Positions 56,068 through 64,000 of a stretch of 64,000 bases of DNA are shown here, piece by piece. Both the position numbers and the translations under genes were made by a program. Under the pieces are notes generated by a model. It did not search any database. It saw nothing but the letters and a program-made list of their open reading frames with translations, and had not been told where the DNA came from. How positions within the stretch are numbered: the stretch's first letter is position 1; each line of letters starts with the position of its first letter. The DNA lies in contig NZ_AFPB01000168.1 of NCBI RefSeq assembly GCF_000218485.1, forward strand, positions 60,107 through 124,106. Direction: 5' to 3'. This stretch comes from Aquimarina agarivorans (GTDB lineage: Bacteria > Bacteroidota > Bacteroidia > Flavobacteriales > Flavobacteriaceae).

Positions 56068-57208
56068 TTATTCAAATATAAACGGGAAAAAATCATCATC
56101 AATATCTTCAAATTCATCACGAATGTCATTAAGAAACCTTTTAGTGCTGGCTTTAAATTTTAAGCTTTCTAGTTCAAAAGATACCGTTTTTTTTAATCCA
56201 AGAATATGATTGGTATATTTGTGAATTTTTTGTTTCAACACATTTTCAGATCTATGGTTAAAATGGTCAAAATAAAATGAATTATCCGGATCATGTTTTG
56301 TAAACATTAAAATCTCAATCTCTAATTGTTTAATATGTTCATCAAGTTGCTTTAGTAAGGATTTTGATTGGCTATCGTCAATTTTTATCTCAGTCACCTC
56401 GTTGTTTTTCTCTATTTCTGATTTTAGCATCAGTAATTGATAGTAATCCCTATTTTGCCAGGCTTCGGACAATTTTTTCATTAGTACCTCCCGTTCTTTT
56501 TTTTTTTTTTTGATAACACAAGGTCTGGATGGGCTTTTTTTACTAACGATTTGTAAAGTTTTTGAAACTGCTTATCCGTGTTCAATACTTTTCTTTTTTT
56601 AGCTCCGCTTCATGAGCCTTTTGAGAATCGTGTTGCTGTTGCTCAAATTGTTTGGCATATTCCTCCTTGTTTTTTACAAACTTTTCAAAGTCAAAATCTT
56701 CATCAACATCAAAACCAAAATCGTTAAAAATATCCTTGGCCATTTCATTCATGAATTCTTTCTCTTCAGGATCAATTTTTTCTACTTGTTTTGTATTGAT
56801 AATTTCATAAATTTCAAGTAGCTCAGCGGTTTGATGGTTTTGTTGAAATAACCCGTTACATTCTTGCATTATCAAGTCTTCCATCATTTCATTTTGCCAA
56901 TTCGCAAAACCTTTAGTGTCGTAATATTTAAATAACTTTATAATGTAAGCCTCCTTTTCTTTAAAGAATTCTTTTTCTAGGGGAGCAATTTCATTAGAAT
57001 ACGCTTTTTTTATTTTTTCTAATGTTACTTTACTTTTTTCAAACTTAGCTTTTAGTTTATCAATTTTTTCAATTTTTTTATTGATTTTACTAGTTATGGA
57101 TTGCTTGTTTTTGTTAGAAGTATCATCAACTTTTAGTAGTAGCGATTTGTTGGTTTTTTTTTGCTTAGTGGGTTCGTCAAAATCAAAAAGAGAGGTTTGT
57201 TTGCTCAT
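56068..57208 (-). CDS. J-domain protein, two apparent frameshifts
   Basis: About 380 aa when repaired. Part 1 (57208 to ~56590): MSKQTSLFDF start, Lys-rich coiled coil, acidic helical domain. A run of seven A at 56594-56600 (or four A nearby) needs one more base to continue KKEKVLNTDKQFQKLYKSLV, then KKAHPDL, which carries the HPD motif of J-domains. Then a run of 15 A (56497-56511) must be 13 or 16 long to join EREVLMKKLSEAWQNRDYYQ and the final 137 residues ending DIDDDFFPFIFE. HPD proteins stimulate DnaK. The long A run is also the most mutable site in the window. Confidence 0.78.
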
Positions 57209-57266
57209 AAACTTGTTCTTTATAGTGCGTGATCAAAATTTAAACATCAACCTCAATAGTAAAAAC

Positions 57267-57553
57267 AATACTGATTCTGAATTTAAATTGCTCAAATAAA
57301 ATTAAGAATTTTATGTTTGGACCCAAATTAAAATAACACTGCAAGGCCAGCCAGGGTGTTGTTTTATATTAAAGTATCAAACAAAAAAACCATTTTAAAT
57401 GGGAAATTTAATGTAGAAAAAGCTACAGTTTATTTTATTTAGGAACATTAAATACAAGCTTTAAATTTAAGTTTGATATAGCAAAGCTCAAAATTTTTAG
57501 CGCACTAAAACGACTACTTTTATTGTAAATTTTATATCGGAAAAGGTATAAAA
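57267..57553. repeat. Nested palindromic intergenic repeat, copy B
   Basis: AATACTGATTCTGAATTTAA, CTCAAATAAAA and TTTGGAC match copy A (24.0 kb) on the left; AACCATTTTAAATGGGAAATTT matches on the right. A further TCGGAAAAGGTATAAAA near 57536-57552 resembles the outer right arm. An imperfect inner palindrome (TTTGGACCC ... GTATCAAA) replaces the near-perfect one of copy A. It fills the 413-bp gap together with the following terminator. Confidence 0.5.
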
Positions 57554-57556
57554 ACA

Positions 57557-57588
57557 ATCCTTCATAAAAATATATTTTTATGAAGGAT
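57557..57588 (-). terminator. Terminator of the first GH16 gene
   Basis: A perfect 32-bp palindrome, ATCCTTCATAAAAA with its complement around TATA, followed on the minus strand by TGTTTTTA. Confidence 0.85.
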
Positions 57589-57621
57589 CGTATGAGCACA
57601 TTAGTTTTATTCCAAGTCTAA

Positions 57622-60036
57622 TTATTTTACAATTAGTTTTACAACTTGATTTCCGTAATCAATACTTATAAAGTACAAACCAGTGGTTAGGTTTGAGGTG
57701 CTGATCGTTTCAGTAGTACTATTAGCATATAATTGTTTTACTAATTTTCCAGTACTGTCTAAAACATTTATTTGATTTCCTGATGTTAAGCCTTCCAAAC
57801 TAAAATTTTCACCTATTGAAGCCGGATTTGGATAAACAATCACTTTATTTTGATCGGTAACATCATCAGTTGCTAGTGTGCTATTTGCACTTAAATTAGC
57901 ATTAAAAATAGGGTTGATATCCCATCTTTGATTGTTGTTATTGTTATTTGCAAACCAAATTTGAACATTAGCATCTCTAGCACCTGCAGCAACATCTAAA
58001 GCACGAGACAAACAATTATTTGGTCTTAATGTATAGTTTGCTCTGTTTTGTGAAATAGTCCATTGCTGATGACTAGCCGTAGCATTGTTGCCTGTTTGCA
58101 CATCAGATCCATTGCTGCAACCAGCGCCTTCAACTTCCAAATACCTACCTGTTCCGTTATTTCTGATAGTGTATACATTGTTGCCAAGGTGTGTCAATTC
58201 CCAACGCTGGTCAGCAAAAACACCTGTATCTACCATTCGGGCAGTATGATTTTCCAATGCACGAGCTAGCAAACTTTGATTGGTAAATGGATTAGATATT
58301 TGGTATAAGCCGTTTGTAAATAATTGATTTGAATTGTTGTTTGCAGGAGTAGGATTATTTGCAGTATTTAGTGGTGTTCCAAATACTTCAATTTCGGCTA
58401 TATTCAAAAAATTAGTTCCAGATAATTGTATGCGAACGTATCTTCCGGTTCTTCCAATATTTTGTCGGGTAGGTCTTTGAGCAATACCATCCTGAAAATA
58501 GACTCCATTTCCAGTCTGATTAGCAGTAGCTACAATGTCGGTTGAAACAAATGGAACGTCGGATACAAATATTTGATATTGTTGCAATCTATTTCTACAG
58601 CAATCTTCTCTGTTCCACACGTTAATATGGCTTATGTTATTGATACTACCTAAATCAATTTCCCACCATGCAGCTCCATTATTTTCAGTGTGCGAAAAAT
58701 TAGTTGTATTTCCGTCATTGGCAAAACTTGCATTTATAGTACGTAATGTACTTGATTGAGTTGCGGTACCGTTTAAAGCTAAATTAATTGCATTTTCATT
58801 ATTAACTGGAGTTGGTGATGCTACAGGTGCAGGTTGTGGTGCGGGAGTGGGTGTAACGGTTACTGGAGCTGGGTCAGGCGTTGAAGCTGGTTGAGTTCCA
58901 AAAAAAGTCGGACGATAAACACGAACCCAGTCTACCTTCATGGCATTCAAATTATTATTATTTAAATTAGCTACGCTTTCTAGCGGTCTGCCAGCATGAG
59001 ATTCTGTATCTAAAATGATAAATGTAGGATCGTTAAATTCTCTATTTGGAAAAGCAGAGCCTCCTGAGCTTCTTCCTTGAACGTCTCTTAGTAATTCAGT
59101 AGTTTCACAATTTAAAACTGCTGGATTAGGGCACTGTAAACGTGCATCTGTAAAGCTACCTGTCAAGCTATTTGCAATTCTGTTAGGAACGTAGTGGTTC
59201 CCATTAAACCTGGGGACACCATCAATATAATAAAACACCTCGGTTGGGCTTGTCCACAGTGCTCCAAATGTATGAAAATCATCTCGCCAATTTCTGATAG
59301 GAGCAGAAGAGTTTGTGGGGCTGGTGTTAAAGAAAACCTGATACGTAAAATCGGTTAAATCTCGACCTCCGCAATTATCCGTTTCTCCTCCATGGTTCTG
59401 CACACCTTGTCTATGCCATATGTGTTGATTAACTGACATTTGAGTGGTGTAAAATGTTTCATCACCTCCAATAACATTACCGTTGTTATCTCTTAGTTTT
59501 GCGCCTCCATAACATTCTAATACGTCTATTTCTTCATTATCACATGCATTTAGCATCCAAAAATTGGAGGAGTTTTCCAAATTAGAAATCTGTATCCTTG
59601 CTTCCATATAAACTGGGTACAAAATGGTGTTTTTTGTAGTTACTATGCCGCAGTTTACAAAACGATCGGTAAAATTTCTTCTCCCGCCAGGGTTGTTATC
59701 TCCAGCAAATGCTCTAATTTCTAAATTTCCATTATTTAACGTAATAGCATCGTTTCTAAAATTCCCATTCCCTACAATATTCCACCGGGTTTGGCCTGGG
59801 CCAGTAAAGCCTGGATCTGGATTATAGCGTTCATCCCAGGTACTTCTAAATTTAGGGTTTTGCTTATTGGCGTAATTAAAATCATCGGATACAGCCTCTA
59901 TCAAATCCCACGAAGCAATATTCTGCAAATTTGTAGGTAGTGGTGTGTTTCCAAAATTTAATCCTCTGTCGTTTCTTTGCGCCGACACTATATTTGAAAT
60001 TGATAATAATAAAATAAAGACATATAAATTTTTCAT
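57622..60036 (-). CDS. Secreted GH16 enzyme (agarase/porphyranase type) with F5/8C-like and ricin-type domains, T9SS cargo
   Basis: 804 aa. Signal peptide 1-20; GH16 ~35-375 with catalytic ExDxxE at Glu169-Asp171-Glu174 (DNEEIDVLECYGG), the long-site form of agarases, porphyranases and carrageenases; Pro-rich linker ~378-412. A discoidin/fucolectin-like domain follows (~417-553: LNGTATQSST, WWEIDLGSINNISHINVWNR, YVRIQLSGTNFLNIAEIEVFG), then a ricin-type trefoil (~571-712) and a T9SS sorting domain (~730-804, YPNPAS ... LIVK). The GPG-TRWN and YPVYMEARIQISN blocks resemble beta-agarases, but the exact substrate (agarose or porphyran) cannot be fixed. Near-duplicate of the next gene. Confidence 0.9.
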   Translation of the reverse strand: MKNLYVFILLLSISNIVSAQRNDRGLNFGNTPLPTNLQNIASWDLIEAVSDDFNYANKQNPKFRSTWDERYNPDPGFTGPGQTRWNIVGNGNFRNDAITLNNGNLEIRAFAGDNNPGGRRNFTDRFVNCGIVTTKNTILYPVYMEARIQISNLENSSNFWMLNACDNEEIDVLECYGGAKLRDNNGNVIGGDETFYTTQMSVNQHIWHRQGVQNHGGETDNCGGRDLTDFTYQVFFNTSPTNSSAPIRNWRDDFHTFGALWTSPTEVFYYIDGVPRFNGNHYVPNRIANSLTGSFTDARLQCPNPAVLNCETTELLRDVQGRSSGGSAFPNREFNDPTFIILDTESHAGRPLESVANLNNNNLNAMKVDWVRVYRPTFFGTQPASTPDPAPVTVTPTPAPQPAPVASPTPVNNENAINLALNGTATQSSTLRTINASFANDGNTTNFSHTENNGAAWWEIDLGSINNISHINVWNREDCCRNRLQQYQIFVSDVPFVSTDIVATANQTGNGVYFQDGIAQRPTRQNIGRTGRYVRIQLSGTNFLNIAEIEVFGTPLNTANNPTPANNNSNQLFTNGLYQISNPFTNQSLLARALENHTARMVDTGVFADQRWELTHLGNNVYTIRNNGTGRYLEVEGAGCSNGSDVQTGNNATASHQQWTISQNRANYTLRPNNCLSRALDVAAGARDANVQIWFANNNNNNQRWDINPIFNANLSANSTLATDDVTDQNKVIVYPNPASIGENFSLEGLTSGNQINVLDSTGKLVKQLYANSTTETISTSNLTTGLYFISIDYGNQVVKLIVK

Positions 60037-60482
60037 ATTTAGTATTTTTTTAAGTTATATTTTATGTAGTCTTTAAAATATGCGAAAACATACGACTAAA
60101 TTGATGTAGTAAATTAGTTTTGTTTAGTCTAGGTATAAGAAAAACTTATAAATTGAATCTCTTTTGTGATAAGACGAATTAAAAGTCGTTTGGTCTATTA
60201 AATTAAAAAAATGATTTTCAAATAATTAAAATTTTTAGTTGGTTCATTTGAATGGAGGCTATGTAACTAATTGTGGTCAAGTGAGCTTCATCACAATATT
60301 TTGTTAAAAAAAATCATTTCCTTTGCGGAAGAGTGAAAGTAGTGGGTAGCAGGTATTTTTCGTAATTCATTGAACCCTTAAAATTGAGCCAATTAAAATC
60401 AGCAGGAAAATTAATGTTATAAAAAGAAATACGGATTGCCTTTTGAGCAATCCGTATTTAACTATTTGAAAAATCAGTTAGC
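60037..60482. other. Gap between the GH16 genes
   Basis: 446 bp, AT-rich. Holds the terminator of the second GH16 gene at 60427-60459; no gene or clear promoter box otherwise. Each GH16 gene therefore has its own transcription unit. Confidence 0.5.
60427..60459 (-). terminator. Terminator of the second GH16 gene
   Basis: AAATACGGATTGC / GCAATCCGTATTT, a 13-bp perfect stem with a 7-base loop, followed on the minus strand by CTTTTT. Confidence 0.88.
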
Positions 60483-62876
60483 TTATCTTACTATTAGCTT
60501 GATTATTTGATTTCCAAAATCAATGTTTATAAAATATAAGCCAGCTGCTAAATTAGAAGTGCTTATTACTTCCTTTGAATTAGTTGCATAAACTTGTTTT
60601 ACTAATCTGCCTAGGTTATCAAAAATGTCAATTTGGTTTCCTGCTGTAATACCACCTAAAGTAAAATCAGTTCCCAAAATTGCAGGATTGGGATATACTG
60701 TAGGTTGATCAGTTGCGTTGTCAATGTCGTCAATTATTTTTGCACTACTAGCAGTTGCACTAAATATAGGGGTTATTTGCCATTTTTGGTTGTTGTTATT
60801 TCTATTGGTAGCCCATAAGTGCGTATTGGCATTTCTGGCCCCTCCAGCAACATCAAGTGCTCTGGATAAACAGTGGTTTGGTTTTAAGGTGTAATTAGCA
60901 CCATTTCTTTCAATTTTCCACTTTTTGTGGTTGCCATTAGCGTTCGTCCAAGTTTGAACTAATGCACCATTTGAACATCGGGCACTAGAAACCTCAAGAT
61001 ATCTTTGTGTTCCATTATTTCTAATAGTATATACATTATTCTCTAAATGCACAAATTCCCATCTTTGATCAGCATAATTCCCAGTGTTTATCATTCTTGC
61101 ACGGTGATTTTCCAAAGCTCTTGATAACAAACTTTGATTAGTGAACGGATTTGAAATTTGGTACAATCCATTAGCAATTAGTTGATTTGAATTGTTGTTA
61201 GTTGGTGCGGATGTATTTCCTAAACCAATTGGTGTTCCAAAAACTTCAACCTCAGCAATATTCAAAAAGTTGGTTCCTGATAATTGGATACGAACGTATC
61301 TACCTGTTCGTCCTATGTTTTGTCTTGTAGGTCTTTGAGCAATTCCTTCCTGAAAATAAACACCATTTCCATTTTGGTTAGCAGTAGCTACAATATCTTT
61401 TGAAACAAAAGGAACATCAGATACAAATATTTGGTATGCTCTTAATCTATTCTGGCAACAATCAGCTCTATTCCATACGTTAATATGGCTAATGTTAGAT
61501 ACGCTTCCTAAATCAACTTCCCACCAGGCAGCGCCATTATTTCTAGTATGGGAAAAATTATTTCTATTTCCATCATTTGCAAAACTAGCATTAAATGTAC
61601 GTAAAGTAGTTGACTGCGTTGCGTTTTTGTTTAAAGCTAAATTAACAGCATTTCCGTTATTAACTGGTGCAGGTGCAGCAACAGGAGTTGGACGAGCTGG
61701 TGGTGGCGTTACTACTACAGGCTGAGGTGTTGGAGCGGCACCATTAAATGTAGGACGGTATACTCTTACCCAGTCAACCTTCATTACATTTAAATTGTTA
61801 TTGTTCAAATTGTTTGCACTTTCAAGTGCTCTACCACCGTGCGATTCTGTATCTAGAATAATAAATGTAGGGTCGTTAAATTCTCTATTAGGGTATGCTG
61901 ATCCACCAGAGCTTCTTCCTTGTACGTTTCTTAATAATTCTTCCGTTTCACAATTTAGTACTGCAGCGTTAGGACACTGTAAACGAGCGTCAGCAAAACT
62001 ACCAGTTAAACTGTTAGCGATTCTACCTGGAACATAGTGATTTCCATTAAATCGCGGAACTCCATCGATATAGTAAGTTACTTCAGTTGGACTAGCCCAG
62101 TATACTCCAAATGTATGGAAACCATTTCTCCAGTTTTCAATGGGTGCAGAAGAATTTGTTGGGCTGGTGTTAAAGAAAACTTGATAAGTAAAATCAGTTA
62201 AGTCTCTACCTCCACAGTTATCTGTTTCACCACCGTGATCTTGAACACCTTGTCTGTGCCAGATATGCTGGTTAACTGACATTTGAGTGGTGTAAAACGT
62301 ATTGTCACCTCCAATTACATTTCCATTGTTATCACGTAACTTAGCACCACCGTAACATTCTAACACATCAATTTCCTCGTTGTCACATGCATTTAGCATC
62401 CAAAAGTTAGAAGAATTCTCTAAGTTGGAAATTTTTATTCTTGATTCCATGTAAACAGGATATGAAATCGTTCTTTTTGAACTGATGATACCACAATTTA
62501 CAAAACGATCTGTAAAATTTCTTCTTCCCCCAGGGTTGTTTGCACCAGGATAGGATCTTATTTCTAGGTTACCACCGTTCAGTTTTACGTAGTCGTTACT
62601 GAAATTTCCAGCATTGGTAACATTCCATCTTGTTTGACCAGGACCTCTAAATCCTGGATCAGGATTGTATCGTTCTTCCCAAGTATTACTAAATTTTGAG
62701 TTTTGTTTACTGGAATAATTAAAATCATCAGATAGATTTTTAATTAATTCCCAAGAGGCTATGTTTTGAAGATTTGTAGGTAAAGGTCGATTATTGAAAT
62801 TTAAACCTTTATCATCCCTTTGAGCAACTAAGGTTTGAGTTAACAACAGTAAAGCAATAATATATATTTTTTTCAT
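60483..62876 (-). CDS. Secreted GH16 enzyme (agarase/porphyranase type), paralogue of the preceding one
   Basis: 797 aa with the same order of domains: signal peptide 1-19, GH16 (catalytic Glu168-Asp170-Glu173), Pro-rich linker (TPQPVVVTPPPARPTPVAAP), F5/8C/fucolectin-like domain, ricin-type trefoil and T9SS tail. Blocks around the active site are almost identical to the neighbouring gene, while linker, trefoil and sorting tail differ more. In the trefoil, LVQTWTNANGNHKKW replaces DVQTGNNATASHQQW. Upstream lies an IS66 transposase gene, a hint that the locus was acquired or rearranged. Own terminator at 60427. Confidence 0.9.
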   Translation of the reverse strand: MKKIYIIALLLLTQTLVAQRDDKGLNFNNRPLPTNLQNIASWELIKNLSDDFNYSSKQNSKFSNTWEERYNPDPGFRGPGQTRWNVTNAGNFSNDYVKLNGGNLEIRSYPGANNPGGRRNFTDRFVNCGIISSKRTISYPVYMESRIKISNLENSSNFWMLNACDNEEIDVLECYGGAKLRDNNGNVIGGDNTFYTTQMSVNQHIWHRQGVQDHGGETDNCGGRDLTDFTYQVFFNTSPTNSSAPIENWRNGFHTFGVYWASPTEVTYYIDGVPRFNGNHYVPGRIANSLTGSFADARLQCPNAAVLNCETEELLRNVQGRSSGGSAYPNREFNDPTFIILDTESHGGRALESANNLNNNNLNVMKVDWVRVYRPTFNGAAPTPQPVVVTPPPARPTPVAAPAPVNNGNAVNLALNKNATQSTTLRTFNASFANDGNRNNFSHTRNNGAAWWEVDLGSVSNISHINVWNRADCCQNRLRAYQIFVSDVPFVSKDIVATANQNGNGVYFQEGIAQRPTRQNIGRTGRYVRIQLSGTNFLNIAEVEVFGTPIGLGNTSAPTNNNSNQLIANGLYQISNPFTNQSLLSRALENHRARMINTGNYADQRWEFVHLENNVYTIRNNGTQRYLEVSSARCSNGALVQTWTNANGNHKKWKIERNGANYTLKPNHCLSRALDVAGGARNANTHLWATNRNNNNQKWQITPIFSATASSAKIIDDIDNATDQPTVYPNPAILGTDFTLGGITAGNQIDIFDNLGRLVKQVYATNSKEVISTSNLAAGLYFINIDFGNQIIKLIVR

Positions 62877-63163
62877 ACGAGTATTAAGTTGTTTTTAATT
62901 TATAAGGGTGCTAAAATATAAAAAAATAACCTTACTACAACGTTAAAGTGCCCTGTTAAAGCTGATTAATGGGGGAATTTATACACATTTCATTTTATAT
63001 GAAGGAATAATATTACTGTAAATTTATGCTAAAAAAAAGTTAATATTTTGAAATACAAACGATTGGAGTGATCTAAAAATGAGGTTATAAAATTTTACCT
63101 ACGTATTTATAGATGCAAAAAAATAGTGTTAAAAATGTATTTTTTTTGTATCCATCCGAGCAA

Positions 63164-64000
63164 TTACACGTTAAGATTTTTTTGATATCCAGGTAATAGT
63201 TCTTCAAGTTTTAGTATGCTATGATCAGGGATTCTTTGCAAGGTATCCTCTAGCCATTCTCTAGGGTTGATGTTTTGTATTTTGCAACTTCCAAAGAAGG
63301 AATATAGCATTGCTGCATTTTGTGCAGCTTTATGCGATCCACAGAATAGGTAATTCTTTCTTCCAATTGCCATGGGTCGAATCGCATTTTCGATTAGGTT
63401 ATTGTCCAGTTCAATATGTCCATCATTAAAGATGGTTTCTAGCTTTGGATATTGATTTTTAAAATAAGTCATTGCTTTTCCGATAGGACTTTGTGGCAAT
63501 ACATTGAACTGTTCAGCTTCTATCCATGTTTTGATCTGTTCCAATAACGGTTTGACTTTTTGATCTCGAAGTGCTTTTCTTTTATCATAATCATTTGGAG
63601 TTTCTTCTTTGATGGTTCTTTCTTCTAAATACATTTTTCTAAAAAGCACCAAAGCTATTTGTGCGCGGTTTTTATCACTATCCAATGCATCATGGAACTT
63701 GCGCCTGGCATGTACCAAACATCCAGCCAAGGTAATCTTAGGGTTAGTTCCTATTTTATCATATACAGTGTAGCCATCGCATTGCAGATAACCACTGTAA
63801 TTTGCAAGTAATTCTTTAGGTTCATTTTGTCCGCGTCCTTTTCGGTAATTAAAGAGTACGAGTTTTTGAATGGGATCGTGATAAACCCATTGATAGCCTT
63901 GATGTGTACTCTTTATTTTGTCTTGATCCTGCACTTTGATCGGTGATTCATCAGCTTGGATCACTACTGTCCGGTAAAGAATTGTTAAAAGTCTGTGAGA
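63164..64000 (-). mobile_element. IS66-family transposase (TnpC), partial at the window edge
   Basis: The frame is open to the right edge (SHRLLTILYRTVVIQADESP upstream of a GTG at 63964), so the gene is cut by the window. DDE core: QADESPIKVQD (first Asp), LQCDGYTVYDKI (second Asp), HARRKFHDAL, then HIELDNNLIENAIRPMAIGRKNYLF (catalytic Glu in NLIENAIRP) and the C-terminal IS66 helix region INPREWLEDTLQRI. The visible part is intact. The tnpA/tnpB partners and the far end lie outside. No inverted terminal repeat could be recognised in 62877-63163. Confidence 0.93.

Overview
The window is a low-GC, gene-dense chromosomal segment of a marine Bacteroidota bacterium, most likely Flavobacteriaceae. 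Support comes from type IX secretion sorting tails (YPNPA-type C-termini), Bacteroidota promoter boxes (TAnnTTTG, in places with an upstream TTTG or TTG), many families typical of this phylum (DUF4271, DUF4296, DUF4837, GSCFA, LuxE-like acyltransferase, SemiSWEET, Ig-like/HhH protein), and agar/porphyran-type glycoside hydrolases at both ends. I saw no rRNA, tRNA or CRISPR array.

Layout. 1-4.1 kb: the 3' part of a very large secreted glycoside hydrolase (GH86-like) with seven ~140-residue repeats and a T9SS tail, closed by a clear terminator. 4.5-7.7 kb, minus strand: two TPM-domain genes with LemA, then a MerR regulator and an M23 peptidase. 7.8-16 kb: alaS, a GSCFA gene, a tiny DUF2158 gene, ssb, a muramidase, an alpha/beta hydrolase and an aminopeptidase P. 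16.2-31.8 kb: DUF2721 and a PAS histidine kinase, leuS, SemiSWEET, ald, a membrane zinc peptidase, DUF423, hemD and DUF4271, a GT2/pyrC/DUF4296 operon, an epimerase and tyrS. 31.9-45 kb: YHS protein, LuxE-like protein, tatA, pheS, an AstE/AspA-type deacylase, an Ig-like/HhH protein, a marR module with two matching operators, a DUF4139 protein, DUF1697, xth, hflX and an endonuclease-family gene.

45-49.4 kb is the accessory island: a coiled-coil membrane protein, a Fic protein and a voltage-gated-type ion channel, all on the plus strand. They are separated by related attC-like direct repeats that start exactly at the stop codons, mixed with IstB (IS21) and Y2/IS91 transposase relics. This is the best candidate for something not well described. 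From 49.4 kb come holB, pgk, an NmrA-like protein, an MltD-type lytic transglycosylase, DUF4837 and a J-domain protein. The right end holds two near-duplicate secreted GH16 enzymes (GH16, F5/8C-like lectin domain, ricin-type trefoil, T9SS tail) and an IS66 transposase running off the edge.

The genes at the two ends point to breakdown of red-algal galactans outside the cell, with T9SS export. Most of the middle is ordinary housekeeping. Seven genes carry an apparent one-base length error in a homopolymer run: leuS, pgk, the epimerase, mltD, the Fic gene, the J-domain gene (twice) and probably the Ig-like/HhH gene. Because leuS and pgk are essential or central, I read this as systematic homopolymer error in the assembly rather than true gene decay, and I annotate those genes as single spans.
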